Shown: one piece after another, positions 52,201 through 60,936 of the stretch | Layout: every line of letters starts with the position of its first letter | Numbering within the stretch: the stretch's first letter is position 1 | NCBI GenBank assembly: GCA_049522755.1 | Contig: JBEKNN010000007.1 | Span: forward strand, 14,762 to 78,761 | Length of the DNA: 64,000 nt | Reading direction: 5' to 3' | Source of the DNA: PALSA-243 sp049522755 | Lineage (GTDB): Bacteria > Acidobacteriota > Terriglobia > Bryobacterales > Bryobacteraceae | Program-made: the position numbers and the translations under genes | Notes under the pieces: model-generated | The model's database searches: none | What the model was told of the DNA's origin: nothing | Seen by the model: only the letters and a program-made list of their open reading frames with translations

Positions 52201-53501
52201 GCTGCGACAACCGCAAGCGCTTTGCGAACCGCGGAGAAGTAGGTCTTCGGACTGTGGACGGCGGTGATGCGGAAGATCCAATTAGCAGGCAGCGTGATGG
52301 GCAGAGCGAAGACAGCGCGCGCGCCGATCACGGCAACGACGAGCAGGACGACGCTGGGCGCGAGCAGCGGGACGTCGCGATCTTCCCAGGGAAGCATGGT
52401 GCCGTACAGGTAGCTCTTCAGGTATGCCAGGGCGATGGCCAGCGCGATGCCGCCATAGGCTGCAAGAATCAATCGGTGCTGGCGGCTGCGCGCGATGGTG
52501 CGCGCGGTGAAGAGCACGATGGCGCGGTCGAGCGGCTTGTTGAGCAGCCTGGTGGCGAGCGCTGTGACGATGCGGGAGGGCGGCCTGGAGCGATCGGCCG
52601 TGGCGATATCGGGCTGCTCCACGATGCGGCGCAGGCCGCGCTGGTAGGCCAGAACGTAAGTCACCGTGGCGACAGTGGCGGCCGCCAGCAGGCTCCACAG
52701 CGCGCGTGCGGCAAGCGGCGCGAAGACCGGATGGAGCGGTCCATTGAGCTGTTGAAACAGGCCCAGGAACCAGTAAGTGGGCAGCCATTCGATTAACCGC
52801 TGGTTCTGCGGAGCAGTCAGCTTGGCCACGGTGGCCAGCGGCGGCTTCAAGAAGTAGACGGCCAGTATCACGAAGAACAACGCCATTTGCAGGAAGCTGG
52901 AAACGCGCTGGAACAGGCGATAGCTGAAGATCTGCGCGGCCACGCCTTGTAGGGCGAGCAAGGCGCAGCAGATGAAGAGCCCCGCGGCGGCCATGGTTAT
53001 CCAGTAGGCAGCCATGCAGCGCAACAGACCGGAGAGACCGGGCTGCGATGCGGCCACCATACCGTAGGCGAGGCCGGTAAACGCGTTGACGGCGAAGACG
53101 CTCACGCCCAGCGAGGTGAGTAGCGCGGCGGCTTTCGCCTGGCACAGAGTGCGGACGCGGACGGGCAGCGGGCCGAGCACCAGGCTGTCGCGGCGGTCCG
53201 GCAATACCGTGTTCCACGCCAGCAGGGTGAACAGCCCGGCGATGGCCATGGTTGTGCCGATGAGGAACTCTTCGTCGAGCCACGCCAGCGTGAGCAGTCT
53301 CGCGTGCGGCAGCGGGGATGTGGCGTAGCGCGGCGCCAGATAGATGGTCAGCGTGAAGCTGAATGCGGCGAGCATGGCGGCGAACTGCGCCAGCAGCGTT
53401 TGGATTTCGCCCCGTGAGGCGAGCAGCTCAAGATCGATCATCCGCGAGAGGAAGCTGCGGAACAGCACCAGAAACTGGCGGTGTTGGTTGGGGCGCGTCA
53501 T
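49290..53501 (-). CDS. Fusion of ABC-2-like membrane region and ADOP/MacB-type permease (1403 aa)
   Basis: Residues 1 to about 545 form a polytopic region with at least ten hydrophobic helices, starting RQFLVLFRSFLSRMIDLELL, like stand-alone ABC-2-type proteins of this phylum. From about 605 (SVGDFRAAIRALAKSLPFTAAAIALIAVGIGDNTAIFS) a complete ADOP permease follows: periplasmic MacB domain, FtsX block (VGLLTLLIVCANVANLMLARSVARQREMAVRRSLGAS), second MacB domain and second FtsX block ending RRATQIDPSEALRQE. No gap, stop or frame change at the junction. The start at 53501 overlaps the doxX stop (ATGA). No ATPase gene adjoins it in the same operon. Function: export or lipoprotein/macrolide-type mechanotransmission is family inference. 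Confidence 0.85.
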   Translation of the reverse strand: MTRPNQHRQFLVLFRSFLSRMIDLELLASRGEIQTLLAQFAAMLAAFSFTLTIYLAPRYATSPLPHARLLTLAWLDEEFLIGTTMAIAGLFTLLAWNTVLPDRRDSLVLGPLPVRVRTLCQAKAAALLTSLGVSVFAVNAFTGLAYGMVAASQPGLSGLLRCMAAYWITMAAAGLFICCALLALQGVAAQIFSYRLFQRVSSFLQMALFFVILAVYFLKPPLATVAKLTAPQNQRLIEWLPTYWFLGLFQQLNGPLHPVFAPLAARALWSLLAAATVATVTYVLAYQRGLRRIVEQPDIATADRSRPPSRIVTALATRLLNKPLDRAIVLFTARTIARSRQHRLILAAYGGIALAIALAYLKSYLYGTMLPWEDRDVPLLAPSVVLLVVAVIGARAVFALPITLPANWIFRITAVHSPKTYFSAVRKALAVVAATPVLLACAAAYCFLWPGRKGIEHVVVLAIVGVILVERSLYRFRKIPFACSYLPGKANLRVKLGAYGILFLFLCNVGVQIEAASLRKAASFTILALILLAAAAWSWFRTVRMAASPDARVQFDEVPVADIFALDLNGESGVWSGEAYVDGYVGAISPREPVSLATVLEQSVGDFRAAIRALAKSLPFTAAAIALIAVGIGDNTAIFSMIHAVLTKPAPGIRADRLVSIAQVIHGESSPEFSYPEYLDYALNTQTLHSLTAYGGARFSVTAPDGSYELRGQRVTANYFDTLGVHFARGRGFTPDEASGATSLAAVIAWHVWQNQFHGAEDIIGRTISVSGLPAIIVGVTAQGFRGPQFVPNFEIGVPIAADSRLRGTDRRLFDRTFHYVAIIGQLAPRATIGQAQAEFDVMSKYVQPQPVTPDGKFVPIQVAPYSSAAFSVWQSARAHFFGRIITAVGLLTLLIVCANVANLMLARSVARQREMAVRRSLGASHLRILRLLISEGLVLALAASAAALLFASWATRALVKLIPPLASGARIEPDLTPDTQVAFYALTLAILSALAFTIAPAVRAWRQELLPWLRSGENSIAPGRSTLSRFLVVAQLALCVLLLTGAGLASRSVYLIGQQDLHFAKDHLLLAGIDTAGASSAQDNIALLERLRQRLRAVPGIVSVSYATAVPSSNFGGWSDSVQAIGAAQSVRSNGMYAGPGYLETLGVRGMEGQGITAEDVTAARKSAVVNRNLAQTLWPGQAAIGRELLVFNEAVTVVGVAPNTQSQPGTNYVFLPDRAGISGSRVIYMRYAGSLDAIGPAVRQAIREVDTRIPVVSLSTMERELEEDNGPTILIASLLGVFSTAALILAAIGLYAVVALQTARRRRDFGIRMALGASTHQILGTVLREGLLLAAIGGFCGLALSVAAGKAMGSLLVGVSPTDAVTYSGVIALLVSVSLLACYIPARRATQIDPSEALRQE

Positions 53502-53908
53502 AGCTTGCGGAGCCAGGCGACGGCCAGCACCATGACCAACAGGATGGCTGGCAAAGCTGGTGAACTGTGAAGCGCCGTGAGATGGGCGACCACGGCGCCC
53601 GACATGACGGCGGCCAGCACCACCGCGCCCCATCGGCTGAGCGGCGGGACGAGCATGCAAATCGCTCCGGTCACTTCGAGGATGCCGGTGAAGTAGCGGA
53701 ACCATTGACCCAGGCCGACTTGAGCGAACTCTTGCACCGTTACGGGGCGGCTCATGAGCTTCATGCTTCCGGCGGCAAGGAAGATCAGGGCGAGCAGCAC
53801 GGAGAGGAGCCATCCTGGGATGGCTTGCAGCAGGCTTGTTTTGGATGCGGCCGGTTGCGATTGGGCCGGTTGCGATTGGGAACGCTTGGTAGCGGCGTGT
53901 TCAGTCAT
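53498..53908 (-). CDS. DoxX-family membrane protein
   Basis: A 136-residue protein with a Gln/Ser/Pro-rich start carrying a short internal repeat (SQPAQSQPAAS) and four hydrophobic helices: LLSVLLALIFLAAGSMKLM, VGLGQWFRYFTGILEVTGAICML, WGAVVLAAVMSGAVVAHLTAL and LPAILLVMVLAVAWL. The FxxxGxxKL-like opening and the ExxGAxxLL motif are typical of DoxX/DoxD-type proteins. Function in this family is poorly defined. Its stop overlaps the start of the fusion permease. Confidence 0.85.
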   Translation of the reverse strand: MTEHAATKRSQSQPAQSQPAASKTSLLQAIPGWLLSVLLALIFLAAGSMKLMSRPVTVQEFAQVGLGQWFRYFTGILEVTGAICMLVPPLSRWGAVVLAAVMSGAVVAHLTALHSSPALPAILLVMVLAVAWLRKL

Positions 53909-53967
53909 ACTCGGAATCCGTTATATCGAAATCCGAGTGATGTGTCAAGCGGGTTGCGCTCGCGGTT

Positions 53968-54023
53968 GGCAGGCGAAAGCGCCTGCCCCACATTACACCA
54001 GGCGAAAGCGCCTGCCCCACATT
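53968..54023 (+). repeat. Family A hairpins in tandem, copies A4 and A5
   Basis: Two direct copies of CAGGCG-AAAG-CGCCTG followed by CCCCACATT, separated by ACACC. The same fixed base frame (GCAGG..CCTGCCCCAC) as A1-A3 is present with other stem bases. Lies between the doxX start and the stop of the 86-residue gene, ending two bases from the latter. Confidence 0.82.
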
Positions 54024-54025
54024 GG

Positions 54026-54286
54026 TTATTCCAAGAGCGAGCGGTACTCTTCGGGGTCGAGACCGTAGCGTTCCATCTGTCGGGGCAGGTCGGCGCGCAG
54101 CGTCTCGGGCGTACTTCGCACCCAGGCGGCGATGACGGTTTCCACGCCAACGCGGTTCTTGCCGTCCTCTTCCGCCATGGATTCGGCCAGGGCGCGCAGT
54201 TCGGCTTCGGTGGTTTCGCGCACCGGCCGCGGGGTTTGCGCCACCACCAGATTCAGGAAGTCTTCGGCTGCGTCGTTCCAATTCAT
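54026..54286 (-). CDS. Small protein, PCP_red-like pattern, unknown function
   Basis: An 86-residue acidic, helical protein. The pattern W-x-x-A-x-x-x-x-L ... TPRPVRETTEAELRALAESMAEEDGKNRVGVETVIAAW recalls the proto-chlorophyllide reductase C-terminal (PCP_red) domain found as a short stand-alone protein in many non-phototrophs, but the match is by eye and weak. No cysteines, no membrane segment. Upstream of doxX on the same strand with repeats A4/A5 between. Confidence 0.55.
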   Translation of the reverse strand: MNWNDAAEDFLNLVVAQTPRPVRETTEAELRALAESMAEEDGKNRVGVETVIAAWVRSTPETLRADLPRQMERYGLDPEEYRSLLE

Positions 54287-54318
54287 CGGTTCTATTGTAT
54301 AAGCTCAGCCCCGGCTGT

Positions 54319-57300
54319 TCATCCTTCGATCAACTCTCCGATCGCACGGTCCTGAGAGCCGGTCATGCCTTCCACTAACCCCAGAAAGCGCCGCCCGATT
54401 TGTTCCGCCCGCTCGGCGGAAACGTCGCCGAGCCGATGATTGATGTGGAGCCGCGAGGTTCCGGCGCTTGAATCCGCGACCACCACCAGCTCCAGGGAAA
54501 TAGTCTGGCAATTGCGGTACACCTCCTCCGATGCGAAGCGGATCTGCCCCTCGCGATGCTGCGCCGCGCGCTCGATATAGTTGATGCTCCACGAGAACGG
54601 GTGTGGTATGTGCGCCTCGGTAAGAAGCGGCTGTATCCGCTCAAACCCGAACGCGCCATGAACCACGTAGTCCAGCACCTTGGCTTGTACTTCCCGAAGG
54701 AATGCCGCAATTGGTTGCCGCGGGTCAAGATGGAACCCGATCGGCAGCAGATTCACGTGCGTGCCTGTATCCTGCGCCGAGCTTCTGGTTCTGGTGGTTA
54801 TCAAAGTGTCGAACAGCACCTGATTCCCACCGAGGATTTCCGCCAGGCACAGCCCCGTTGCGGCATGGTAGAGCGCGGCCGGGCTGGAACCGGCGCCGGC
54901 AGACCATCGGGCCATGCGCGCGCACAAACTCAGCGGCATATCGATGCCGATGGAGCGGGCGTCGTTGGATGGGCCGGCCGCCGGCAGGACGACGCGGGGC
55001 AGCGCCGCGACGCAATCGCGCCAAAACGCGGCGTCGCGCTCGATCTCGCGCGATGCGAGATAGGAAGCTTCCCGGGCAGCGAGTTCAGGCTGCGACGCCG
55101 GAATCACCGGCCCGGCCGGTTCGCCGCGCAGCGCCCGGTTCAGTTCCTCAAACCACAGCGTCTGCGTCGCTCCAAGAGCCTGCGCGTCCACCAAGCCGTG
55201 GTGCGCCGCGACGGCGACCGCGTGGTGGACCGCGCTGATCCGGGCGATGCCGACTCTGATCAATGGCGCATCCCAAAGGACGAAAGGCTCGCGAACCAGT
55301 TCCCCCGCCCATGCGGCCAGTGCAGCATCTGGTTCCGCGCTCGATGCGAAATCCCGGAAAACGGCGCGCGGCGCTTCCGCGGAAACGTACATGCAGGGTG
55401 CCGGATTTCCCGGCGTGAACCGTACATGCAGCCCTTCGCTTCTCAACACCACCCGCCGGGTCACCTCAGTGACCAGCTCCGTAGAGAGAGGCCCGCGCAC
55501 GTGCAGAATGCCGCCCACATTTACCAGCGGCTGATCCGGAAATATCGAACTTAGGAAAACCGTCCAGCCCAGGGTCTGCGGAATCGCCATGCGCTCGCCG
55601 ATTTGCAGCGGGGGTCTGACGCGCTCCATCGGTTGCCGTGTGGAGTGACCCTGCGGCGTAGAAGCCGCGCGACCGAAAGCTCGGGCCATCGCACGGGCAT
55701 CCAGCGCAGCCTGCTCAGCGTTCCCGGCGTTCCCTTCGTTCCCAGGGGTGAAGCAGCCGCTCAAATACCAAACATGCGCGATGCCCTGGAACCACTCGAC
55801 GTTGGCCGCCAGATCACGCTCGAAATCGTCCGGGACGGCCGGCCCCAAGAGTTGTGCTATCGTCCCCGCGGCGCACGCGAAAACCAATTCATCAACCTCT
55901 TCCTCTGCCCCGCTCTCTATATGCAGCGTTACGCCGCCGGCGGACAACACCGCGCGGCGTACTGAAGAGCCCGGGTTCCACACCACCACGCATCGATAAC
56001 CCAATCCAGCCAGCTCATCGGCCAATATCGCGCCCGCCGGCTCGCGTCCAATGATGCCGATCCGGGTTGTGGCTGGATCCATGGACCTCGTCGGCGCCAG
56101 TTGCTTCCCTCTGGCCGGTATTGGCCGCAGACTCTGCTCAGGCGCCACGAAATCGAGCTTCAGAACCTCTAACAAATGCGCGGCCAGCGCCGACAAGGTG
56201 GAGAGGTCGAGCAGCTTCGATAGCGGGAGAGGCTGCCCCACCGCATCGACCACCACTCCGGCCAGCTCCACCAACTGCAACGACGAGGCGCCCATCGCGA
56301 CTAGCGATTCGTGCGGATCGATCGCGCCCGGCGATGAGTCGAGCAGCGCGACCATTACTTCCTGCAGCGCCGCTACCAGCAGATCGAAGCGCTCTTCCGG
56401 TATACGCTCCCGCAGATTCTCTATGCGAGCCTTAAGCGTCGCGGCCGTTCTCGAAGGTCCGGAATGCGAGGAATCGGACTCATCGGCATCCTCCGGCGCC
56501 TCGGCGTTGAACCAGACGATTTCCGACGTTAGCGCATACTTGCCGGATTCGAACGCCTGGCGGCACGCATAGCGTTTGGCCTTGCCGTTGGGAGTCTTCG
56601 CGATTCCTCCGATCGGCGCGACCACTACCGCCACCAGTGGAAGGCGCATGCGCTGCAGTGCAGCGTTGTGCACCGCATCCGCCACCTCGCGGGCCGCAGC
56701 CGCGCCGGCGGGCGGCTGACTCAGCTCCACCACAACCACCGCGCCCTCCTGCGCCCGCTCGCTTCCATCGGACGATAGAGTGCTCGCAAACGCCGCCACG
56801 CCGTTCGGTTGAATCGCGGAGTGCGCGCCGCGCACCGCATCCTCGATGTCCTGCGGATACAGGTTGCGCCCCTGCAGGATGATCAAGTCTTTCAGACGCC
56901 CGGTGATCACCAACTCGCCTTCCAGCAGCGCGCCAAGATCGCCGGTACGCAAGTACTCCCGCGAGTCGTTTTCTTCCGGCGCCAGCCGGGCCCGGAACGC
57001 CGCCTGGGTCTGGTCTTCCTGATTGAAATAGCCAAGCGCCTTGCTCAGTGAATCCACCCAAATTTCGCCTACATGGCCGTCCGGCGCCTGCCGGAAGGTG
57101 AGCGGATCGACAATGCGCACCACCATATCCCGGCCAGGCTTTCCGCAGCCATACAGGAACGTCTCATCACCGTTGCTCGCCGGCATCAGGACGCCCGCGC
57201 GTTCGAGCGCCCTACGGTCGGCGCGGAAAGTTGCGCGCCCCGCTACCGAGATTCCCACGGTGTGCTCCGTGAGCCCGTAAACCGGACAAAAAGCTTCGCG

Positions 57301-58263
57301 CCGGAAACCACTCACCGAGAAAGCCTCCAGGAACGCCTCCACGGTGGAGCGCCGCACCGGCTCGGAGCCGCTTCCCGCTTTCTGCAGCGTGCTCAAGTTC
57401 CACTGGACGCGCTGCTCGGGCGTCGTCTTCTGAACCGCCAGCGCGTAGCCGAAATCGGGAGCGCACGTGTGGGTCGCCCCCACCCGCGACATGGTGTCGC
57501 ACCAGATATCCGGCCGCTGGATAAACGTGAATGGCGACATGAGATAGAGCCGGCCGTTTCCCATGGCGGCGTTAAGAATGCCCGTGATTAGCCCGAAGGC
57601 GTGATAATGCGGCAGCCACATCACAGCGCAAGCGTCCGGCCCCAGTCCCAGAGCGGCCGCGTTGAATGTTACCTGATGCAGAATATTCTCGTGGCTGATC
57701 ATCACCCCGCGCGGCTGCGAGGTGGAACCCGAAGTATAGAGCAGGCACGCCAGGTCCGTGAGCCGGGCCTGATGCGGCGCCGCCGGCCAACTGCCTGGAC
57801 CGATTTCACTGGTGCTGTACCATGGCAATGCCGGGGAAGATTTCTCGATCCCCTGCTTCGCGCAAGCGGCCTCGCGCGCGGTATTGTAAGTGCCCGCCGT
57901 TAGTACCGCGCGGGCGCCGCAATCTTGCGCGATCCCGTGCACGAGCGGCAGTTCCACGGCAAGCCGTGCCGGAGACGGCGGATAGACCGGGACCGGAACA
58001 ACGCCCGCCTCGAGACATCCGATGAATGCGTTGATGAAATCAAGCCCGGGAGGATACGCAAGAATCGCCCGCTCACCCGGCTCGATGCGGCACTCACGCC
58101 TGAGGAATCCTGCGATTGCGCCGGCCGTCTCCAGCAGCGGCCCGGCAGTGAGATGGCCGGACTCGCCGCCGTCTTCTGCGATCCAGGTGAAGAGCGGCTC
58201 CTCGGCTTGCCGCCCGCTCTTTTCGCGTAAACGGTCCACCGTCAGCAGGGGTTGCATTTGCAT
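54319..58263 (-). CDS. FAAL-ACP-condensation multidomain enzyme (1314 aa)
   Basis: Residues 1-590: fatty acyl-AMP ligase, with LLYTSGSTSQPRGV (174-187), LPHYHAFGLI, CPVYGLTEHTVG, YLRTGDLG (437-444) and the catalytic Lys561 in TPNGKAKR. 610-700: acyl carrier protein with Ser661 in MGASSLQL. 730-845: a Rossmann-like segment of unknown role. 895-1314: condensation-type domain with AHHGLVDA (1020-1027), where the His-His-x3-Asp core is kept but the final Gly of HHxxxDG is Ala. The start at 58263 follows AAGGAG. It could activate a fatty acid, load it and condense it with an amine or alcohol. No other NRPS/PKS gene is in the window. Confidence 0.85.
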   Translation of the reverse strand: MQMQPLLTVDRLREKSGRQAEEPLFTWIAEDGGESGHLTAGPLLETAGAIAGFLRRECRIEPGERAILAYPPGLDFINAFIGCLEAGVVPVPVYPPSPARLAVELPLVHGIAQDCGARAVLTAGTYNTAREAACAKQGIEKSSPALPWYSTSEIGPGSWPAAPHQARLTDLACLLYTSGSTSQPRGVMISHENILHQVTFNAAALGLGPDACAVMWLPHYHAFGLITGILNAAMGNGRLYLMSPFTFIQRPDIWCDTMSRVGATHTCAPDFGYALAVQKTTPEQRVQWNLSTLQKAGSGSEPVRRSTVEAFLEAFSVSGFRREAFCPVYGLTEHTVGISVAGRATFRADRRALERAGVLMPASNGDETFLYGCGKPGRDMVVRIVDPLTFRQAPDGHVGEIWVDSLSKALGYFNQEDQTQAAFRARLAPEENDSREYLRTGDLGALLEGELVITGRLKDLIILQGRNLYPQDIEDAVRGAHSAIQPNGVAAFASTLSSDGSERAQEGAVVVVELSQPPAGAAAAREVADAVHNAALQRMRLPLVAVVVAPIGGIAKTPNGKAKRYACRQAFESGKYALTSEIVWFNAEAPEDADESDSSHSGPSRTAATLKARIENLRERIPEERFDLLVAALQEVMVALLDSSPGAIDPHESLVAMGASSLQLVELAGVVVDAVGQPLPLSKLLDLSTLSALAAHLLEVLKLDFVAPEQSLRPIPARGKQLAPTRSMDPATTRIGIIGREPAGAILADELAGLGYRCVVVWNPGSSVRRAVLSAGGVTLHIESGAEEEVDELVFACAAGTIAQLLGPAVPDDFERDLAANVEWFQGIAHVWYLSGCFTPGNEGNAGNAEQAALDARAMARAFGRAASTPQGHSTRQPMERVRPPLQIGERMAIPQTLGWTVFLSSIFPDQPLVNVGGILHVRGPLSTELVTEVTRRVVLRSEGLHVRFTPGNPAPCMYVSAEAPRAVFRDFASSAEPDAALAAWAGELVREPFVLWDAPLIRVGIARISAVHHAVAVAAHHGLVDAQALGATQTLWFEELNRALRGEPAGPVIPASQPELAAREASYLASREIERDAAFWRDCVAALPRVVLPAAGPSNDARSIGIDMPLSLCARMARWSAGAGSSPAALYHAATGLCLAEILGGNQVLFDTLITTRTRSSAQDTGTHVNLLPIGFHLDPRQPIAAFLREVQAKVLDYVVHGAFGFERIQPLLTEAHIPHPFSWSINYIERAAQHREGQIRFASEEVYRNCQTISLELVVVADSSAGTSRLHINHRLGDVSAERAEQIGRRFLGLVEGMTGSQDRAIGELIEG

Positions 58264-58352
58264 CGTGTCTCCTTCCTGACAACTATAGACCTTCCGCGTG
58301 CGTTCGAATACCTAAGCGCAAAACGTTGCATCTGGCGCGACGATGACGCGCT

Positions 58353-59225
58353 TTACAGAGTCGTGGGCCGGCGTTCCCGCTGGTCGATGACATGCAGGAA
58401 CGACTCGGCTTCAGCATAGCCTGGACGCAGCTTCAGCGCCTGGTTAAAATCGGCTCGCGCCCGCGCCAGATCGGGCTTGTACTGCAAATGATAAATGCCA
58501 ACGTACAAATGGGCGCTGGGGTCCAGGGGCCGCATGCGCACAATGCGTTCGGCAATTTCAGTGGCTTCATCGAACATTTCGAGCTGGTGATATTCCGCGG
58601 CCAGAAAATCGAGCCGCGAATCGTCGCTCGGGTCGGCGGCGATCTCTTCTTTCAGGATCTCGATATACCAGTGGTTCTTGCGGCGGCGCGCTTCCCGGTC
58701 CGAAGTAAAATTGTGATCGATGCGGATGGCAGTCTTATGCAGACGCCCACCTCCTGACAGAATCGAGGCGTCGATGGTCTCATGCACGCGGCCGCGGTAC
58801 CGATGGTTCGCCCGGTTCGCAAAGAGGCGGACCACGAAATCCGTGGTGGAACTCGAAGCGCCCGGCGAGTGATTGCGCCGCTCCAGAACATATCCTGCGT
58901 TTTCGTCGAGCGCGACCAGCCTTTCGATCATGGGCGCGCCCGCCCGATCCAGGGTCTCATCCGCGTCGAGCATCAGGATCCACCGGCCACGCGCACGCGC
59001 GATTGCGCAATTACGGGCGGCCGCGAAATCGACGATCGTGAAATCGAACGGGATCACCTGCGCCCCATAGCTGGCCGCGATGCGCGGCGTTCCATCCGTC
59101 GAGCCGGTGTCCACGACAATCAACTCGCCCGCCAGACCGCGCACCGAATCGAGACACCGCGGCAGACTACGCTCTTCATTCTTCACCATCATACAGAGGC
59201 TGAGCGCATCCGGCAAAGTCGGCAT
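58353..59225 (-). CDS. Family 2 glycosyltransferase with C-terminal TPR
   Basis: A 290-residue protein. GT2 domain: SLCMMVKNEERSLPRCLDSV (donor site), LIVVDTGSTDGTPRIAA and MLDADET (DXD metal site), then HRYRGRVHETID. From about residue 200 helical TPR-like repeats follow (FLAAEYHQLEMFDEATEIAERIV, HLYVGIYHLQYKPDLARARADFNQAL). Cytoplasmic. It lies 89 bases upstream of the FAAL-ACP gene on the same strand, so both may act in one glycolipid or lipopeptide pathway. Start at 59225 or 59240/59276 not decided. Confidence 0.85.
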   Translation of the reverse strand: MPTLPDALSLCMMVKNEERSLPRCLDSVRGLAGELIVVDTGSTDGTPRIAASYGAQVIPFDFTIVDFAAARNCAIARARGRWILMLDADETLDRAGAPMIERLVALDENAGYVLERRNHSPGASSSTTDFVVRLFANRANHRYRGRVHETIDASILSGGGRLHKTAIRIDHNFTSDREARRRKNHWYIEILKEEIAADPSDDSRLDFLAAEYHQLEMFDEATEIAERIVRMRPLDPSAHLYVGIYHLQYKPDLARARADFNQALKLRPGYAEAESFLHVIDQRERRPTTL

Positions 59226-59372
59226 TGCTGTTCCGATCATAGACCGTTTTCCCGCCGTTCCCAAGGTCACACTCATGCGACGCCTGCGAGTCGCGCGGAT
59301 GAGGTCTCCCGCCGAGAGTAGTCGGCACGCACACCCCGCGTTAGGACGATGGAACGGAGCGTCGAGCCCCGT

Positions 59373-59697
59373 TCAGGCGCTGAGGTCTTCGGTCGGCTTC
59401 ACCGGCACGATCTTCGCGACGCGTTCCATGACCTTCTTGTTTTGCTCAGCCTTTTTCAAGTCGTAAGCTGCCTGCAACCGCATCCACATTTGCGGCGAAC
59501 TGCCAAAACAGGCGGGAAACCTTCAGGCACATGACCGCTGATAGGGGTTTGCGGCCCGCCATAATATCGTGCAGCATTTGGCGGGACACGCCAAGGGCTT
59601 TGGCCGCAGCCGTCACCGACAGGCCCACTGACGGCAGGATATCTTCCTTGATAATCTCGCCTGGGTGGATAGGCGGCAGCGCGTTTCGTCTTTCCAT
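59373..59697 (-). pseudogene. HigA-like antitoxin with +1 frameshift
   Basis: Starts MERRNALPPIHPGEIIKEDIL and continues LSVTAAAKALGVSRQMLHDIMAGRKPLSA, a HigA/XRE antitoxin with the IHPGE motif and HTH. An extra T in a T4 run (A4 at 59505-59508 on the plus strand) ends the frame early; the other frame restores LFGSSPQMWMRLQAAYDLKKAEQN and stops at 59373-59375. No HigB toxin is visible in the 140 bases upstream. Orphan and probably inactive, unless the extra base is a read error. Confidence 0.78.
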
Positions 59698-59840
59698 AAC
59701 TTCCCCTACTCTGAGGGTGATATCCGAATTTTATATAAAAGATAAGGTCGCTACGGTTCCAGACGCCGCAGGGATTCGATGCGCAAAAAGCTGAACGCCG
59801 GCTGCACGCTCCCGGGTGCCGCGCCGTCATCTGTTCGACT

Positions 59841-60671
59841 ATGCTAATGCGCCGGCTTCTGCCCATCAGTCTCGCCGCCCACGCAGCGTTCCTCTGCCAC
59901 GCACAGGACGAACCCCCGCGCCTTCAATTTGATGCCGCGGTTATCAAGCTCACAGTGCCTCCCGCTCCCCGGGTCGGTTGCTTGGGCGGCCCCGGAACCC
60001 AAGATCCTACCCTGTTACAGTGCCAGAATATGAGTTTGCGAAATCTGATCCTGTGGGCATGCGCAGCCACGATCAACGAACTTTCGGCGCCGGATTGGGC
60101 CCGCACACAAGTCTTCGATCTCACCGCCAGAGTGCCACCCGGAACCACCGTTGCTCAGGCGACGGAGATGTTGCGAAACCTGCTAATCGATCGCTTCAAA
60201 CTCCAAACTCACCGCGAGCCCCGACAGACGCCGGGTTACGAATTGGTCGTTGCAAAGAACGGCCCGAAGTTCCACGAGTCGGTTATCGATCCGAACAAGC
60301 AGCCTCCGCCTACCATTCCGGGCGAGGCGACGAAGGTTGATGAAAATGGCTACCCGACCATCCCTCAAGGCCGCACAGGCATCATGTTTAGGGGAATTCA
60401 CGGACGCATGGTCTTGACAGGCTACACTATGGAGCGCTTAGCCGCACAGATCGCCACCCAACTCAAAATGCCGGTGATCGACGCCACCGGTCTAACAGGT
60501 AAATACGACATCAATCTTTCGTGGATTCAAGCAGGACCGGACACCGATACCGACGGTCCTCCTATGGTGCAAGCCCTCCAAGAACAACTCGGCTTGGGGC
60601 TGAAATCCAAGCTCGACACAATCAACGCCCTAGTCGTGGACCGCCTGGAAAAACTCCCCACCGAGAACTAG
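59841..60671 (+). CDS. Soli_TIGR03435-family secreted protein
   Basis: A 276-residue exported protein of the large paralogous family typical of Solibacter. Signal peptide 1-21 (RRLLPISLAAHAAFLCHA), then RLQFDAAVIK, a Cys pair (CLGG...LLQCQNMSLRNLI), FDLTARVPPGTT, MLRNLLIDRFKLQTHREPRQTPGYELVVAKNGPK and, at the end, VIDATGLTGKYDINLSW and LGLGLKSKLDTINALVVDRLEKL, all hallmark segments. Function unknown. It lies between two decayed toxin-antitoxin loci. Confidence 0.93.
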   Translation: MLMRRLLPISLAAHAAFLCHAQDEPPRLQFDAAVIKLTVPPAPRVGCLGGPGTQDPTLLQCQNMSLRNLILWACAATINELSAPDWARTQVFDLTARVPPGTTVAQATEMLRNLLIDRFKLQTHREPRQTPGYELVVAKNGPKFHESVIDPNKQPPPTIPGEATKVDENGYPTIPQGRTGIMFRGIHGRMVLTGYTMERLAAQIATQLKMPVIDATGLTGKYDINLSWIQAGPDTDTDGPPMVQALQEQLGLGLKSKLDTINALVVDRLEKLPTEN

Positions 60672-60719
60672 CTCAGGCACTTGTCGGTTCCGCCGTGTTA
60701 TATAGAGAGCATCATCCAT

Positions 60720-60936
60720 ATGCCACAGGTCCTCATCCAATTCGGTGATGCAACGTTGAAAGATTGACCGAATCGCTCCCGCTGCCAAGCGGAAGCGCGC
60801 TGATTTTATCCGGCGGGCCGTCAAGGACGCGATCTTCCGTCGGGAGACGGATCGGATCCGCGAAGCGTACCGGCTCCAGCCGGATTGCGTCGAGGTTTCA
60901 GATGTTTGGGAACTTCCCGAGGAATGGAAAGAGTGA
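60720..60936 (+). pseudogene. Ribbon-helix-helix antitoxin (MazE-like) with frameshift
   Basis: Frame one reads MPQVLIQFGDATLKD and stops; after a shift near 60760 the next frame reads IDRIAPAAKRKRADFIRRAVKDAIFRRETDRIREAYRLQP in outline and ends DVWELPEEWKE at 60934-60936. The joined protein of about 71 residues is a typical RHH antitoxin. It overlaps the downstream toxin start (60924), the standard arrangement. Confidence 0.72.
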
